This document shows, piece after piece, positions 1 to 8,519 of a stretch of DNA of 64,000 bases. The notes under the pieces were generated by a model that saw only the letters and a program-made list of their open reading frames with translations, did no database searches and was not told where the DNA came from. The position numbers were made by a program, and so were the translations under genes. Each line of letters starts with the position of its first letter. The first letter of the stretch is position 1. This DNA comes from Brevundimonas vesicularis NBRC 12165 (GTDB taxonomy: Bacteria; Pseudomonadota; Alphaproteobacteria; Caulobacterales; Caulobacteraceae), in contig NZ_BCWM01000007.1 of the NCBI RefSeq assembly GCF_001592205.1, forward strand, positions 62,001 to 126,000, in the 5' to 3' direction.

Positions 1-34
1 CCGCGCCGTCGATGAAGTGGCGAATGTCGCGCAT
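1..34 (-). CDS. Methylmalonate-semialdehyde dehydrogenase-like gene, first 11 codons only (partial)
   Basis: The reverse strand carries an ATG at 34 followed by codons for MRDIRHFIDGA, running off the left edge. This matches the usual start of CoA-acylating methylmalonate-semialdehyde dehydrogenases (valine and propionate catabolism). The gene lies divergent to the LysR regulator at 152, an arrangement common in Caulobacterales. Only 11 residues are visible, so the family call is an inference from the N-terminus and context. Confidence 0.5.
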   Translation of the reverse strand, partial: MRDIRHFIDGA

Positions 35-101
35 GGCCTGGATGTCCCTGTCAGTTCTTTTGTTGAGGCTATGGCTATCACCCCTGCGCGCGGGTCGATA
101 A

Positions 102-135
102 TGCAAAGTTGCAGGCAACATTCTGCGTTTTTGCA
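102..135. promoter_or_regulatory. Candidate LysR operator in the divergent intergenic region
   Basis: The 117-base gap between the two divergent starts holds a short dyad TTGC-AG-GCAA (109-118) and a wider pair TGCAAA (102-107) / TTTGCA (130-135). LysR regulators normally bind such dyads next to their own gene and control the divergent neighbour. The two dyads are not concentric, so this is a suggestion only. Confidence 0.3.
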
Positions 136-151
136 AGATGACTAGACGGCC

Positions 152-1027
152 ATGTACGACTGGGACGATCTGCGCATCTTCATCGCCGCGGCGCGCGCAG
201 GCTCGCTGGGCGGCGCGGCGCAGCGGTTGGGCGTCGACGCCGCCACGGTCGGGCGTCGGGTCGCCCGGCTGGAAAGCGCGCTGAAATCCACCTTGGTTGT
301 CCGCTCGACCACCGGGCTTCAGCTGACCGCCGCCGGCGCCCAACTGCTCGATATAGGTCTGGAGGCCGAAAGCGCGATGGAGGCCGCCGGCCGCGTGACC
401 CAGCCCGACGCGCCCGCCGGTGTGGTGCGCGTCAGCGCGTCCGAAGGGTTTGGCGTCACCCTGATGGCCCCCGCCCTGCCCGCGCTGCGTCTGGCCCATC
501 CGGGTCTAAGCATCGAACTGGCGGCCACCTCCGGCTTCCTGTCGCCGACGCGCCGAGAGGTCGACATGGCGATCACCTTGGCCACGCCACATGCCGCGCG
601 CCTGATCGTCGAGCCGCTGACGCCGTATCAGCTGGCCCTCTACGCCTCGCCCGATCACCTGCACCGCAACGGCGTTCCGAACACCGTCGACGACCTGAGC
701 CGCTTCGACATCGTCGGCTATATCGACGATCTGATCTATGCGCCCGAGTTGCGCTATCTGGACGAGGTCCAGCCAGGCCTCGCGCCCCACGTCGCCTCGT
801 CTTCGATCCGGGCGCAGCGGGAGATCATCGCCGCCGGGGGCGGCGTCGGCGTCCTGCCGTGCTTCCTGGCCGAGGGTCTGGTGCGCGTGCTGCCGTCGAT
901 CCTGATCGAACGTCGCTTCTGGCTAGCCACCCACCGCGATGTCCACGACACCGCGCGTCTGCGTACCGTGCGTTCGTGGCTGAAGACCCTGTGCCAGGAA
1001 CAACAGTCCAGCTTGAGGCCATTCTGA
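152..1027 (+). CDS. LysR-family transcriptional regulator
   Basis: This 291-residue protein has the normal length and layout of a LysR regulator: an N-terminal winged helix-turn-helix (residues about 3-62, starting MYDWDDLRIFIAAA with GSLGGAAQRLGV in the helix-turn-helix) and a C-terminal effector-binding domain (about 90-285). The start at 152 puts the DNA-binding domain at the extreme N-terminus, as is typical. It is divergent from the aldehyde dehydrogenase fragment at the left edge and probably controls it. The effector cannot be read from the sequence. Confidence 0.92.
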   Translation: MYDWDDLRIFIAAARAGSLGGAAQRLGVDAATVGRRVARLESALKSTLVVRSTTGLQLTAAGAQLLDIGLEAESAMEAAGRVTQPDAPAGVVRVSASEGFGVTLMAPALPALRLAHPGLSIELAATSGFLSPTRREVDMAITLATPHAARLIVEPLTPYQLALYASPDHLHRNGVPNTVDDLSRFDIVGYIDDLIYAPELRYLDEVQPGLAPHVASSSIRAQREIIAAGGGVGVLPCFLAEGLVRVLPSILIERRFWLATHRDVHDTARLRTVRSWLKTLCQEQQSSLRPF

Positions 1028-1096
1028 CGTCAGCAGAGAAATCGAAGTGTGGTTCGTTGCACACACCCGCGCGTTTTTGAAAGTTCGGGGAACGGA

Positions 1097-1133
1097 GGTC
1101 TCGTTCAAATCTTAATAGAAGACGAACGAGGCC
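1097..1133 (+). promoter_or_regulatory. 5' UTR hairpin that covers the ribosome binding site
   Basis: GGTCTCGTTC (1097-1106) and GAACGAGGCC (1124-1133) pair over 10 bases with one G-T mismatch, separated by a 17-base loop. The only good Shine-Dalgarno sequence for the gene at 1138, GAGG (1128-1131), lies inside the right arm. Folding would therefore hide the ribosome binding site, as in RNA thermometers or other translational switches. Function is inferred from base pairing only. Confidence 0.4.
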
Positions 1134-1137
1134 TGCC

Positions 1138-1479
1138 ATGACACTGACCTTCAGCCTGACATTGATGACGGCCCTGATGGGCGCCCCGACTGGACCTCTG
1201 CTCAAGGACGCGGCCCTGTATAGCGCGCCTCAACCCGCCATCGAACGCGCCGTAGCGCCCAAGGCTGAGAGCACCGACCGCTTCAGCGTGCGCCTGCGTT
1301 GCACCGCCCTGGCGTCGGGTCACGTCACCGATTGTGTCGTACTGGAGGAAAGCCGTCCGGGCATGGGCTTTGGCGAAGCGGCCCTGGCCCTGATGAACGG
1401 CGCCGAGGTCACGCCGATCATGGATCGTGGCCGTGCTGTCGATGCTCCGTTCGAACGCACCATCGACTTCACGCCGTAG
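1138..1479 (+). CDS. Small exported TonB C-terminal-like protein
   Basis: This 113-residue protein starts with a short hydrophobic segment (residues about 1-17) that could be a signal peptide. The rest resembles an isolated TonB C-terminal fold: a strand with alternating residues (FSVRLRCTALASGHVTDCVV), an E-S-R turn, then a helix with GFGEAALALM and a closing strand. Similar short proteins in Caulobacterales are annotated as energy-transducer TonB-like, but no transmembrane anchor plus proline linker is present, so it cannot act as a full TonB. It is monocistronic and ends just before a strong terminator. The role is unknown. Confidence 0.6.
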   Translation: MTLTFSLTLMTALMGAPTGPLLKDAALYSAPQPAIERAVAPKAESTDRFSVRLRCTALASGHVTDCVVLEESRPGMGFGEAALALMNGAEVTPIMDRGRAVDAPFERTIDFTP

Positions 1480-1500
1480 GCCACAGCTCAGCCCCGTATG

Positions 1501-1535
1501 AAAAGTCCCCGGTTGCTCACAGCCGGGGACTTTTC
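1501..1535. terminator. Bidirectional intrinsic terminator
   Basis: AAAAGTCCCCGG and CCGGGGACTTTT form a perfect 12-base stem around an 11-base loop, with A and T runs on the two sides. It lies between the convergent genes ending at 1479 (+) and 1603 (-) and can terminate both. Confidence 0.9.
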
Positions 1536-1602
1536 TTATTCGGCTATGTGTCGAGGACAATAGCGACTTCCCTCGCCCTTGCCGGGCGAGGGAAAAGCCG
1601 GC

Positions 1603-2910
1603 CTATCGCGCAGGCGCGATGCGCCACACCGTGTTCGACAGGTCGTCGGCGACGAACAGCACACGCTTGTTCCCATCGAACGCGACGCCGACAGGACGCC
1701 CGCGCGCCTTGCCGTCTTTCAGGAAGCCTGTGGCGAAGTCCACAGGCTGACCCGCAGGACGACCGGCGTTGAAGGGGACCCAGACGACCTTGTATCCGGA
1801 CGGGTCCTGACGGTTCCAACTGCCGTGCATGCCAATGAAGGCGCCGTTGGCGAACGACCCGCCAAAGCCGCCATTGCGGGCGAAATCCAAGCCCAGGGCG
1901 GCGACGTGCGATCCCAGGGCGTAGTCCGGCCGGATGGCCTTGGCGACCATCTCGGGGTTCTGAGGCATCACGCGCGGATCGCGGTTCTGGCCCCAATAGC
2001 TGTAGGGCCAGCCGTAGAAGGCCCCGTCACGTACCTGGGTCAGATAGTCCGGGACCAGTTGCGGCCCCAGTTCGTCCCGCTCATTGACGACCGACCACAA
2101 CAGATTAGTGGTCGGCTCGATGGCCAGGGCCGTTGGATTGCGAATGCCGGTCGCGATGGTGCGCCGCGCGCCGGTCGCCCGGTCGATTTCCCACACGGTG
2201 GCGCGCTCTTCTTCGACGGCCATGCCGCGCTCGCCGATATTCGAGTTCGAGCCGGTGCCGACATAGAGCTTCGACCCGTCCGCGCTGGCGGTCAGGGACT
2301 TGGTCCAGTGGTGGTTGATGCGCGACGGCAGCTCGGTCACCCGCTCGGCGGGCGTGGCGATGCCGGTCTGGCCGGGCTGGAAGGCGAAGCGAACCAGCGC
2401 CCCCTGTTCGGCGACATAGAGATAGCCGTCGACATAGGCGAGGCCGTAGGGCGCATCGAGGTTATCTACCAGAACGGTCCGCAGTTCGGGCGTGCCGTCG
2501 TTGTTCGCGTCGCGCACCAAGGTGATGCGGTTGCCGCCTTTGATCTTGGTGTTGCCCTGCTTCTTGATGACGCCGGCGATCACATCCTTGGGCCGCATGG
2601 CGGGCGCATGGCCGCCGCGTCCCTCGGCGATCAGGACGTCGCCGTTAGGCAGGACCAGCATCTGACGCGGAATCTTGAGATCTGTAGCGAAGGCGCTGAT
2701 CGTAAAGCCCTGCGGCACCGTCGGCGTCTCGCCGTTCCAGCCTGCCGGCGGGCTGATCTTCATCGGCGGCACAAGCGTTTCGTTGACTTTGGGCAGGTCG
2801 GGCGTCGCGCCGGTCTGGTTTAATTTCGGATCGCTGGCGTTGCCGCACGATGCGACCGTCAGGGCCATCGCCAGGGTAGCGGCGCTGGCGGCGAGCAGGT
2901 TCTTGTTCAT
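1603..2910 (-). CDS. PQQ-dependent sugar dehydrogenase (sorbosone dehydrogenase-like) lipoprotein
   Basis: The 435-residue product begins with a lipoprotein signal ending LTVASC, placing the lipidated cysteine at residue 22. The rest is a beta-propeller of the sorbosone/soluble glucose dehydrogenase family, which oxidises sugars in the periplasm with PQQ and passes electrons to the respiratory chain. Motifs include QGFTISAFATDLKIPRQM, a DAPYGLAYVDGYLYVAE blade, GSNSNIGERG and AGVIKK. The gene is the last of a run of minus-strand respiratory genes and overlaps the DUF2231 gene start by ATGA. Electron delivery to the neighbouring cytochrome c oxidase is plausible but inferred. Confidence 0.82.
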   Translation of the reverse strand: MNKNLLAASAATLAMALTVASCGNASDPKLNQTGATPDLPKVNETLVPPMKISPPAGWNGETPTVPQGFTISAFATDLKIPRQMLVLPNGDVLIAEGRGGHAPAMRPKDVIAGVIKKQGNTKIKGGNRITLVRDANNDGTPELRTVLVDNLDAPYGLAYVDGYLYVAEQGALVRFAFQPGQTGIATPAERVTELPSRINHHWTKSLTASADGSKLYVGTGSNSNIGERGMAVEEERATVWEIDRATGARRTIATGIRNPTALAIEPTTNLLWSVVNERDELGPQLVPDYLTQVRDGAFYGWPYSYWGQNRDPRVMPQNPEMVAKAIRPDYALGSHVAALGLDFARNGGFGGSFANGAFIGMHGSWNRQDPSGYKVVWVPFNAGRPAGQPVDFATGFLKDGKARGRPVGVAFDGNKRVLFVADDLSNTVWRIAPAR

Positions 2911-3332
2911 CGGACGCTCTCCCGCGCGGCATAGGCGGTCCAGCCGGCGACCAGAACCAAGATTGTGCAGAGGATCGAAAGGATCAGACCGAAGGCTCCG
3001 ACAGAGCTCCAGGCGTCCTGGCTATGTTTGAAGGCGTTCACCAGACCCAGCACCCAGGCGAGCGCAAGCGCGACCAGATGTACCGTCGCCCGACGTGAAC
3101 GTCCGTGACGCAGACCGATGACGAAATCAAAGATCGAAAACAGGCTAGCGAGGCCGCCGAACACCAGCGCTCCAGTGATCAGCCAGGCCGAGAAATTGGT
3201 CCACTGGACCTCGGCGGTCTTCAGGTAGGCGATGTCGGTGAACAGGGCGAAGGTGAACAGCGCGATCGGAAACGCTAGTAAAAGCCCATGCAGCGGTCGA
3301 ACGACCGCGCCTGATAGTCCGTGGGTGCTCAT
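2907..3332 (-). CDS. DUF2231-type integral membrane protein
   Basis: A 141-residue membrane protein with four hydrophobic segments, beginning MSTHGLSGAVVRPLHGLLLAFP. The HPLHG-like motif (here RPLHGLLLAFPIALF) and the overall spacing fit DUF2231, a family often found beside cytochromes and PQQ dehydrogenases. The start at 3332 is chosen because GGAGAGGG lies just upstream and upstream codons are not protein-like. The stop overlaps the sugar dehydrogenase start (ATGA), which implies co-translation. The exact function is unknown. Confidence 0.7.
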   Translation of the reverse strand: MSTHGLSGAVVRPLHGLLLAFPIALFTFALFTDIAYLKTAEVQWTNFSAWLITGALVFGGLASLFSIFDFVIGLRHGRSRRATVHLVALALAWVLGLVNAFKHSQDAWSSVGAFGLILSILCTILVLVAGWTAYAARESVR

Positions 3333-3434
3333 GCCAGCCCTCTCCGTAAAGTCTGGCTTGGCTAACCGTCTGAACGGGAAATGGTTCACCGGCTTGACGT
3401 ATCGGCGCCGCGTCATTTGCGCCCAAAGGGTCGA

Positions 3435-3743
3435 TCAGACCGGCGCGAGAAGCACCAAGGTCTGAAACACGACGCCAATTCCGCCGAGCAGACCACCGGC
3501 GACCGCAAGCCGAAGACCAAAGGCGCGAGTCTCGTCCTTGGGCTTCTCTCTCAGCGAAACGATGCAGCACCAACACAAGACGGCGATCACCATCAGACAG
3601 ATCAGGCTGAAGATCAGTCCCGCTCCGTTCCAGGCGCCGGCATCCCCACGCGCCACGTCGGCGGCGCTGGACAGCAGATACAGGCCCAGGAAATGGGCGG
3701 CCCAGATCAGAAGGCCGCCCAGCATAAGCAGCCAGAACCTCAT
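3435..3743 (-). CDS. Small membrane protein of the cytochrome oxidase operon
   Basis: A 102-residue protein with three predicted membrane helices (MRFWLLMLGGLLIWAAHFLG near the start, then two more around SLICLMVIAVLCWCC and VAGGLLGGIGVVFQTLVLL). Its ATG overlaps the stop of the fused oxidase subunit gene (ATGA at 3740-3743), which sets the start. Small hydrophobic proteins at this position in alphaproteobacterial oxidase operons act as subunit IV-like or assembly proteins. I do not recognise a named family. Confidence 0.65.
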   Translation of the reverse strand: MRFWLLMLGGLLIWAAHFLGLYLLSSAADVARGDAGAWNGAGLIFSLICLMVIAVLCWCCIVSLREKPKDETRAFGLRLAVAGGLLGGIGVVFQTLVLLAPV

Positions 3744-6286
3744 GCGCCGACGCCCGGAAACAGGCGGATCAAAAGGGTCGTCGCCGCGCCCTGAACCGCT
3801 GTGAAGGCTACGAACAGGGCGACCACTTCGAACGTCGCCGGATAGCGGGACGACACCAGGCCGCAAAGCCAGCGCAGCAGGACGAACGGCCCCATCAATA
3901 GCGAGATGCCGACGAATGTCCCCTGCCAGGCCAACAGCGCATAGACGGTCGCGCCCTGGCTAGAGGCGTCGGGGCGCAGGCCCGAGTTCCACCAGGCCGA
4001 GGCCTCGGCCGCAAAGGCGCCGCCCGCCAACAGGGTGGCGACCAGCATCAGGACAGAGGCGATGCCGGCGCTGCGCGGCCGGTCCAGCTTCAGCGCGCCT
4101 TGAGACGCCCAGGCGCCGATTCCGGCGGCCGCCAGCAGACCCAGGGTCAATGGCAGCGAGCCGATCTCGGGCGGCGCCTGCCACAGGTCCGGCCGCCGGC
4201 TCCATAGGAAGACGTAGGAGAAGCAGGCCATGATCGCGACCATGCCCGACACGATCAGGGTGATGACCATCGCCCACCAGCCGTGACTGCTGGGGCCGGA
4301 CACATAGGTCGGCAGTCGCACGCCGCCGCCGACGTCCACCGTCGCAGGACCGCTCGGTCGATCCAGTCCCCAGCACCATTTGAGGATGCAGTAGACGGCC
4401 AGCACGCCGCTGACCAAGGAGGCGACATAGGCCTGGATCGTCAGGATCAAGAAAAAGCCGGCGGTGAAGATCGCGCCCCAGACATACCAGCTGGACGGCC
4501 GGGGCATGCGCTGGAGATATTGAGGCTCGGCGTTGATCGGGCTGGTGATCATGGTCTCGCGCTCGCCGCGCGGCGCGCCGGGCAGGAAGTAGCGGCCGGC
4601 CTCGACATCGCGCGCCAGGTTCGGCTGGTCCCATACCGGATACAGGCTCTTGATCACCGGGACGGAGCGCAGCGAGTATCGACCGGCGGGCAGCCACTCC
4701 AGCCCCGGCCCGCCAAAGACATTGCCCGCGTCCTTCTCGCCGAAGGGCCGGAAGTTGCGGATCATGTCGATCATCCACAACACCACCGCCAGGCCGAATA
4801 TGAAGGAGCCGACGGTCGAGATCATATTGGGCAGGTCCCAGCCCCGATCCGGCAGGTAGGTATAGACCCGGCGCGGCATGCCCATCAGCCCGGTCAGGTG
4901 CATGGGCATGAAGGTGACGTTGTGACCGACGAACATCAGCCAGAAGATCCACTTGCCCCAACGCTCGCTGAGCGGCCGGCTGCTGGACATCGGCGTCCAG
5001 TAGTAGATGGCGGCGAAGAGCGGGAAGACCATCCCGCCGATCAGGACGTAATGCAGGTGGGCGACGATGAAATAGCTGTCGTGGGCCTGCCAGTCGAACG
5101 GCACCATGGCGACCATCACCCCGGTCAGCCCGCCCATGACGAAGATCACCAGCCCCCCGACTGCAAACAGGCCGGGCGTGTTGAACCGCATCTTGCCCGC
5201 CGCCAGTGTGGCGATCCAGGCGAAGACCTGCACCCCTGCCGGCACGCTGACGGCCATGGAGGCGGCGCTGAAATAGTTGATCGAGATCTGCGGCATGCCC
5301 GTGGTGAACATGTGGTGCGCCCAGACGCCAAAGCTGATGAACCCGGTCGCCAGCATAGCCAGGACCACCAGCCGATAACCGACCAGCTTGGTCTGGGCGA
5401 CGGCCGGGATCAGGGTCGACATCGCCCCCGCCGCCGGTAGGAAGATGATGTAGACCTCGGGGTGGCCGAAGAACCAGAACAGGTGTTGCCATAGCATGGG
5501 GTCGCCGCCCTTGGCCGCATCGAAGAAGGGCCAGCCCAGGGCGCGTTCTAGCTCCAGCAGCAGGGTCGACAAAATGATCGACGGGAAGGCGATGATGATC
5601 ATGCAGGCGAAGATCAGCATGGCCCAGGCGAAGATCGGCAGCTTGTCCAGCGTCATGCCCGGCGCGCGCGTCTTCAGCACCCCGACGATGATCTCGATGG
5701 CGCCGGCGATGGCCGAAATCTCAATGAAGCCGATGCCCAAGAGCCAAAAGTCGGCGTTGATGCCCGGCGAGTAAGTCGTCGACGTCAGCGGTGGATACAT
5801 GAACCAGCCGCCATTCGGCGCCAGACCGAAGAACAGCGAGGCGAAGAAGCACAGCCCGCCGACCAGATAGGCCCAGAAGGCGTAGGCGCTCAGCCTCGGG
5901 AACGGCAGATCGCGCGCCCCCAGCATCTGCGGCAGCAACAGCACGCCCAGCGCCTCGACCGCGGGCACCGCGAACAGGAACATCATCACCGTGCCGTGCA
6001 TGGTGAAGATCTGGTTGTAGGTTTCCTGCGCCAGGAAGCCCGTCATCGGCAGGGCCAGTTGGGTGCGCATCAACAGCGCCAGCACGCCTGCCAGCACAAA
6101 GAACAGCATGGCCGCGCCGACGTAATAGACGCCGATGTAGTTGTTGTTGATCGCCGTGATCCACTCCCACGGCCGCCGCGGGCCACACCAGACCTCGTCG
6201 AGCTGCTCCAGCTCGCCCTCGGGCCGGGCTTCGGTGGTGGGGAAGCGTTTGTAGAGTTCGGGATCGAACCCGGTTTCCGAACTCAT
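3740..6286 (-). CDS. ctaD-ctaE: Cytochrome c oxidase, fused subunits I and III
   Basis: One 848-residue chain carries subunit I (about 1-590) and subunit III (about 594-848). Subunit I motifs are intact: the low-spin heme histidine in MHGTVMMFLF, the cross-linked histidine-tyrosine and proton-channel glutamate in GHPEVY, the CuB pair in WAHHMF, and the heme ligands in VAHLHYVL. The subunit III part has the expected helix layout with SSHGWWAM. The enzyme reduces oxygen to water in the inner membrane and pumps protons. Its start at 6286 overlaps the subunit II stop by ATGA; an open frame extending upstream is only a shadow of subunit II. Fused I+III proteins are known in caa3-type oxidases. Confidence 0.95.
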   Translation of the reverse strand: MSSETGFDPELYKRFPTTEARPEGELEQLDEVWCGPRRPWEWITAINNNYIGVYYVGAAMLFFVLAGVLALLMRTQLALPMTGFLAQETYNQIFTMHGTVMMFLFAVPAVEALGVLLLPQMLGARDLPFPRLSAYAFWAYLVGGLCFFASLFFGLAPNGGWFMYPPLTSTTYSPGINADFWLLGIGFIEISAIAGAIEIIVGVLKTRAPGMTLDKLPIFAWAMLIFACMIIIAFPSIILSTLLLELERALGWPFFDAAKGGDPMLWQHLFWFFGHPEVYIIFLPAAGAMSTLIPAVAQTKLVGYRLVVLAMLATGFISFGVWAHHMFTTGMPQISINYFSAASMAVSVPAGVQVFAWIATLAAGKMRFNTPGLFAVGGLVIFVMGGLTGVMVAMVPFDWQAHDSYFIVAHLHYVLIGGMVFPLFAAIYYWTPMSSSRPLSERWGKWIFWLMFVGHNVTFMPMHLTGLMGMPRRVYTYLPDRGWDLPNMISTVGSFIFGLAVVLWMIDMIRNFRPFGEKDAGNVFGGPGLEWLPAGRYSLRSVPVIKSLYPVWDQPNLARDVEAGRYFLPGAPRGERETMITSPINAEPQYLQRMPRPSSWYVWGAIFTAGFFLILTIQAYVASLVSGVLAVYCILKWCWGLDRPSGPATVDVGGGVRLPTYVSGPSSHGWWAMVITLIVSGMVAIMACFSYVFLWSRRPDLWQAPPEIGSLPLTLGLLAAAGIGAWASQGALKLDRPRSAGIASVLMLVATLLAGGAFAAEASAWWNSGLRPDASSQGATVYALLAWQGTFVGISLLMGPFVLLRWLCGLVSSRYPATFEVVALFVAFTAVQGAATTLLIRLFPGVGA

Positions 6287-7260
6287 TTCAGGCTTTCCAG
6301 ATAGGCGGCGACGGCGCGCACGTCCTGGCCCGACAGGACCGCATAGGACGGCATCCGGTTGCCGGGCTTTAGGCTCTGGCTGTCCGAAATCCAGCCGGCC
6401 ATCGTCCCCTGATTGTTCGGCAGGATGCCGGCGCCCAGCGTCTGGCGCGATCCGACATGGGTCAGGTCCGGTCCCGCCAGACCGTTCGCCTCGGTCCCGC
6501 GAATGGTGTGACAGGCGGCGCAGCCCGAGGCGGCGAAGACGTTGCGCCCCTGGTCGATCAAGGCGAGCGGCCCCTGGGCCGAGGGCACGACGGCCGCCGG
6601 CCGCGACTGGCGCGCCAACCAGGCGGCATAGTCGTCCGGCGTATGGGCCACGACCACCAGCCCCATCAAAGCGTGAGGACCGCCGCAGTATTCGGCGCAT
6701 TGGCCGCCGTAGGTCCCAGGCGCATCGGCTTGCAGGCGCATGAAGTTGCGGCGGCCGGGGATCATGTCGGTCTTTCCGCCCAGGCGCGGCACCCAGAAGC
6801 TGTGGATCACGTCCGCGCTTTCCAGCTCGAACACGACAGGCTGGCCGGCCGGGATGTGGACCTCGTTGGCGTCCTGGACGATTTCTCGCCCCTGACCGTC
6901 CAGATAGGCGACGCGCCACCACCACATTTCGCCAGTGACGCGCACCCGCATTTCGCCGGGCTTGGGCGCATCGGCCACCCGCGCGGTCGTGGTCAGCCCA
7001 TAGACCAGCAGCCCGGTTAGAACGACCACCGGGAAGACCAGTCCCGCAATCCAGATCAGGCGTTCGCCGCCGACCTGCCGCTTCCACTTGCGCGGCCCGA
7101 ACAGGGCGATGCCCAGCGCCACCGCCACCACGACCATGACCACCGCCGCCATGATGAACAGCACCCAGGCGACGGTCTGGATCGGTCCAGCGAACGGTCC
7201 CGCCGGATCCAGCACGGGCGGCGGCCAGCCGGCGATTCCGGGAGGGGCGTCAGTCTTCAT
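6283..7260 (-). CDS. ctaC: Cytochrome c oxidase subunit II with C-terminal cytochrome c domain
   Basis: The 325-residue protein has two membrane helices (about 28-52 and 67-90), a cupredoxin domain with the binuclear CuA site (H153, C188, C192, H196, M199 in GQCAEYCGGPHALM), and a C-terminal heme c domain (C247-A-A-C-H251, axial M303 in NRMP). The extra heme c marks a caa3-type oxidase, which takes electrons from a soluble cytochrome and relays them internally to CuA. It overlaps the upstream cytochrome c gene by 11 bases and the downstream subunit I+III by 4. Confidence 0.95.
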   Translation of the reverse strand: MKTDAPPGIAGWPPPVLDPAGPFAGPIQTVAWVLFIMAAVVMVVVAVALGIALFGPRKWKRQVGGERLIWIAGLVFPVVVLTGLLVYGLTTTARVADAPKPGEMRVRVTGEMWWWRVAYLDGQGREIVQDANEVHIPAGQPVVFELESADVIHSFWVPRLGGKTDMIPGRRNFMRLQADAPGTYGGQCAEYCGGPHALMGLVVVAHTPDDYAAWLARQSRPAAVVPSAQGPLALIDQGRNVFAASGCAACHTIRGTEANGLAGPDLTHVGSRQTLGAGILPNNQGTMAGWISDSQSLKPGNRMPSYAVLSGQDVRAVAAYLESLK

Positions 7261-7648
7261 CGAGCGTGTACAGATAGGCCGCGACGTCGCGGGCTTGGTC
7301 TTGCGTCAGGGGCATGGGCGGCATGGCGGTTCCGGGGTCCATCGACGGCGCGTCGATCAGCCAGCGGATCAGGACATCGGGCTGGTTCGGCAAGCGTCCG
7401 GCGATCAGGGGGCGCGCGCCGAACCCCGCTAGGTTCGAGCCAGACCGGCCCTCGGGCCAGGCGACGTCGGGAATCCGGTGACAGGCCGCGCAACCGACTT
7501 CCTTGATCACGGCCAGTCCGGCGGCCGCATCCGCCTGAACCACCGGCCGGGGTAGGTCGGACTTGTCCACGCAGGCGCACAGGGCGAGCGCCAGCGCACA
7601 GGCCGCCGCCCGTCGTCCGATCGCCTCACCCGTCGTCCGAAAATCCAT
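7250..7648 (-). CDS. Monoheme cytochrome c lipoprotein
   Basis: A 132-residue protein with a lipoprotein signal (LALALCACV) and one heme c site (VGCAACHRIPD), with a methionine ligand in TAMPPMPL. The start at 7648 is chosen because it gives the signal peptide directly; a longer frame upstream overlaps the divergent cytochrome and lacks a signal. It is the first gene of the oxidase operon and overlaps subunit II by 11 bases. The likely role is electron delivery to the oxidase on the periplasmic face of the membrane. Confidence 0.85.
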   Translation of the reverse strand: MDFRTTGEAIGRRAAACALALALCACVDKSDLPRPVVQADAAAGLAVIKEVGCAACHRIPDVAWPEGRSGSNLAGFGARPLIAGRLPNQPDVLIRWLIDAPSMDPGTAMPPMPLTQDQARDVAAYLYTLDED

Positions 7649-7766
7649 CCGCCCCCCAAAGCTTCGCCAGAGCAATCCTCTTGTCGGAAGGAGGTTCCCA
7701 ACTGCGACATGGAGCCTCGGCGCATCGCCCCAAGGAACCTTCGCCATAAGCAGGTGTTGCACCGCC

Positions 7767-8519
7767 GTGCGCGCCTCCCTTTCCGTCCTTGTTCTGCTGA
7801 CCGGCCTCGCCGCCTGCGACTCCACGCCTGGCCAGACGGATCGCACCTTCACGGCGAATGGTCAGGTTATCGCCATGAGCGGCGGCGCCGGCGGGGCGGC
7901 CAACGCCTGCTTCACCTGTCACGGCCTGGACGGCGGCGGGGACGGGGTCGCCGCCCCGCGCCTGGCGGGTTTGGACGCCGGCTATCTGCAGAAGCAGTTG
8001 GAAGACTATGCATCGGGCCTTCGTCCCGACGACGCCATGACCCGCATCGCCGAGGCCTTGGACCAGCAGGGCCGACGCGAGGTCGCCGCCTACTACGCCG
8101 CCCTGCCCGCGCCGCCGACGCAAACGCCCGCGTCGATGGCGCCTGCGCCCGCCATCTATCTGAACGGCGACCCTTCGCGCGGCATCGTCGCCTGCGCCTC
8201 GTGTCACGGCGACCGGGGGCAAGGCTCGGGCCAAGGCGGCAATCCGCAGATCGCCGGTCAGCCCGCCGCCTACACGCTGGAACAGATCGACCGCTGGAAA
8301 GCGGGCAAACGCCGCAACGACCCGCGCGGCGTGATGGCCGCCGCCGTCAAATCGCTTTCGGACCCAGAAGCCCGCGCCATAGCGTCCTGGCTGTCGACGC
8401 AACCCGCTTCTCCAGCGCGCGCCAGCGCCGCTGCCACCGGGTCCGCTTCGGTCGAAGCAGCGGCACGACCGGCAGCATCGCGTGAAACACGTCGTCCCTA
8501 TCGATCAGATGGTGCTTGA
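7767..8519 (+). CDS. Diheme c4-type cytochrome lipoprotein
   Basis: The GTG at 7767 starts a 250-residue product with a lipobox (LTGLAACDS) and two heme c sites (NACFTCHG and VACASCHGDRG), each in a separate class I domain; the second domain contains GNPQIAGQPAAYTLEQ, typical of cytochrome c4. It is divergent from the oxidase operon. The last 45 or so residues are alanine- and arginine-rich, follow the normal end of the fold (AIASWLSTQ), and are antisense to the cytochrome b561 gene over 173 bases. A longer start at 7563 is possible but would lose the signal peptide. Confidence 0.85.
   Translation: MRASLSVLVLLTGLAACDSTPGQTDRTFTANGQVIAMSGGAGGAANACFTCHGLDGGGDGVAAPRLAGLDAGYLQKQLEDYASGLRPDDAMTRIAEALDQQGRREVAAYYAALPAPPTQTPASMAPAPAIYLNGDPSRGIVACASCHGDRGQGSGQGGNPQIAGQPAAYTLEQIDRWKAGKRRNDPRGVMAAAVKSLSDPEARAIASWLSTQPASPARASAAATGSASVEAAARPAASRETRRPYRSDGA

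Noticed and set aside
1579-2823. A 414-codon plus-strand frame over the sugar dehydrogenase
   Set aside because: It is antisense to a gene with clear family motifs and a lipoprotein signal; its own translation has no motif and no signal. High GC makes long antisense frames common.
3960-5492. A 510-codon minus-strand frame inside the fused oxidase gene
   Set aside because: It is another frame of the same strand, rich in arginine and proline, without membrane segments; the oxidase frame has all catalytic residues.
6287-7087. N-terminal extension of 267 codons on the oxidase subunit I frame
   Set aside because: It is the out-of-frame reading of subunit II on the same strand, and the real start overlaps the subunit II stop by ATGA.
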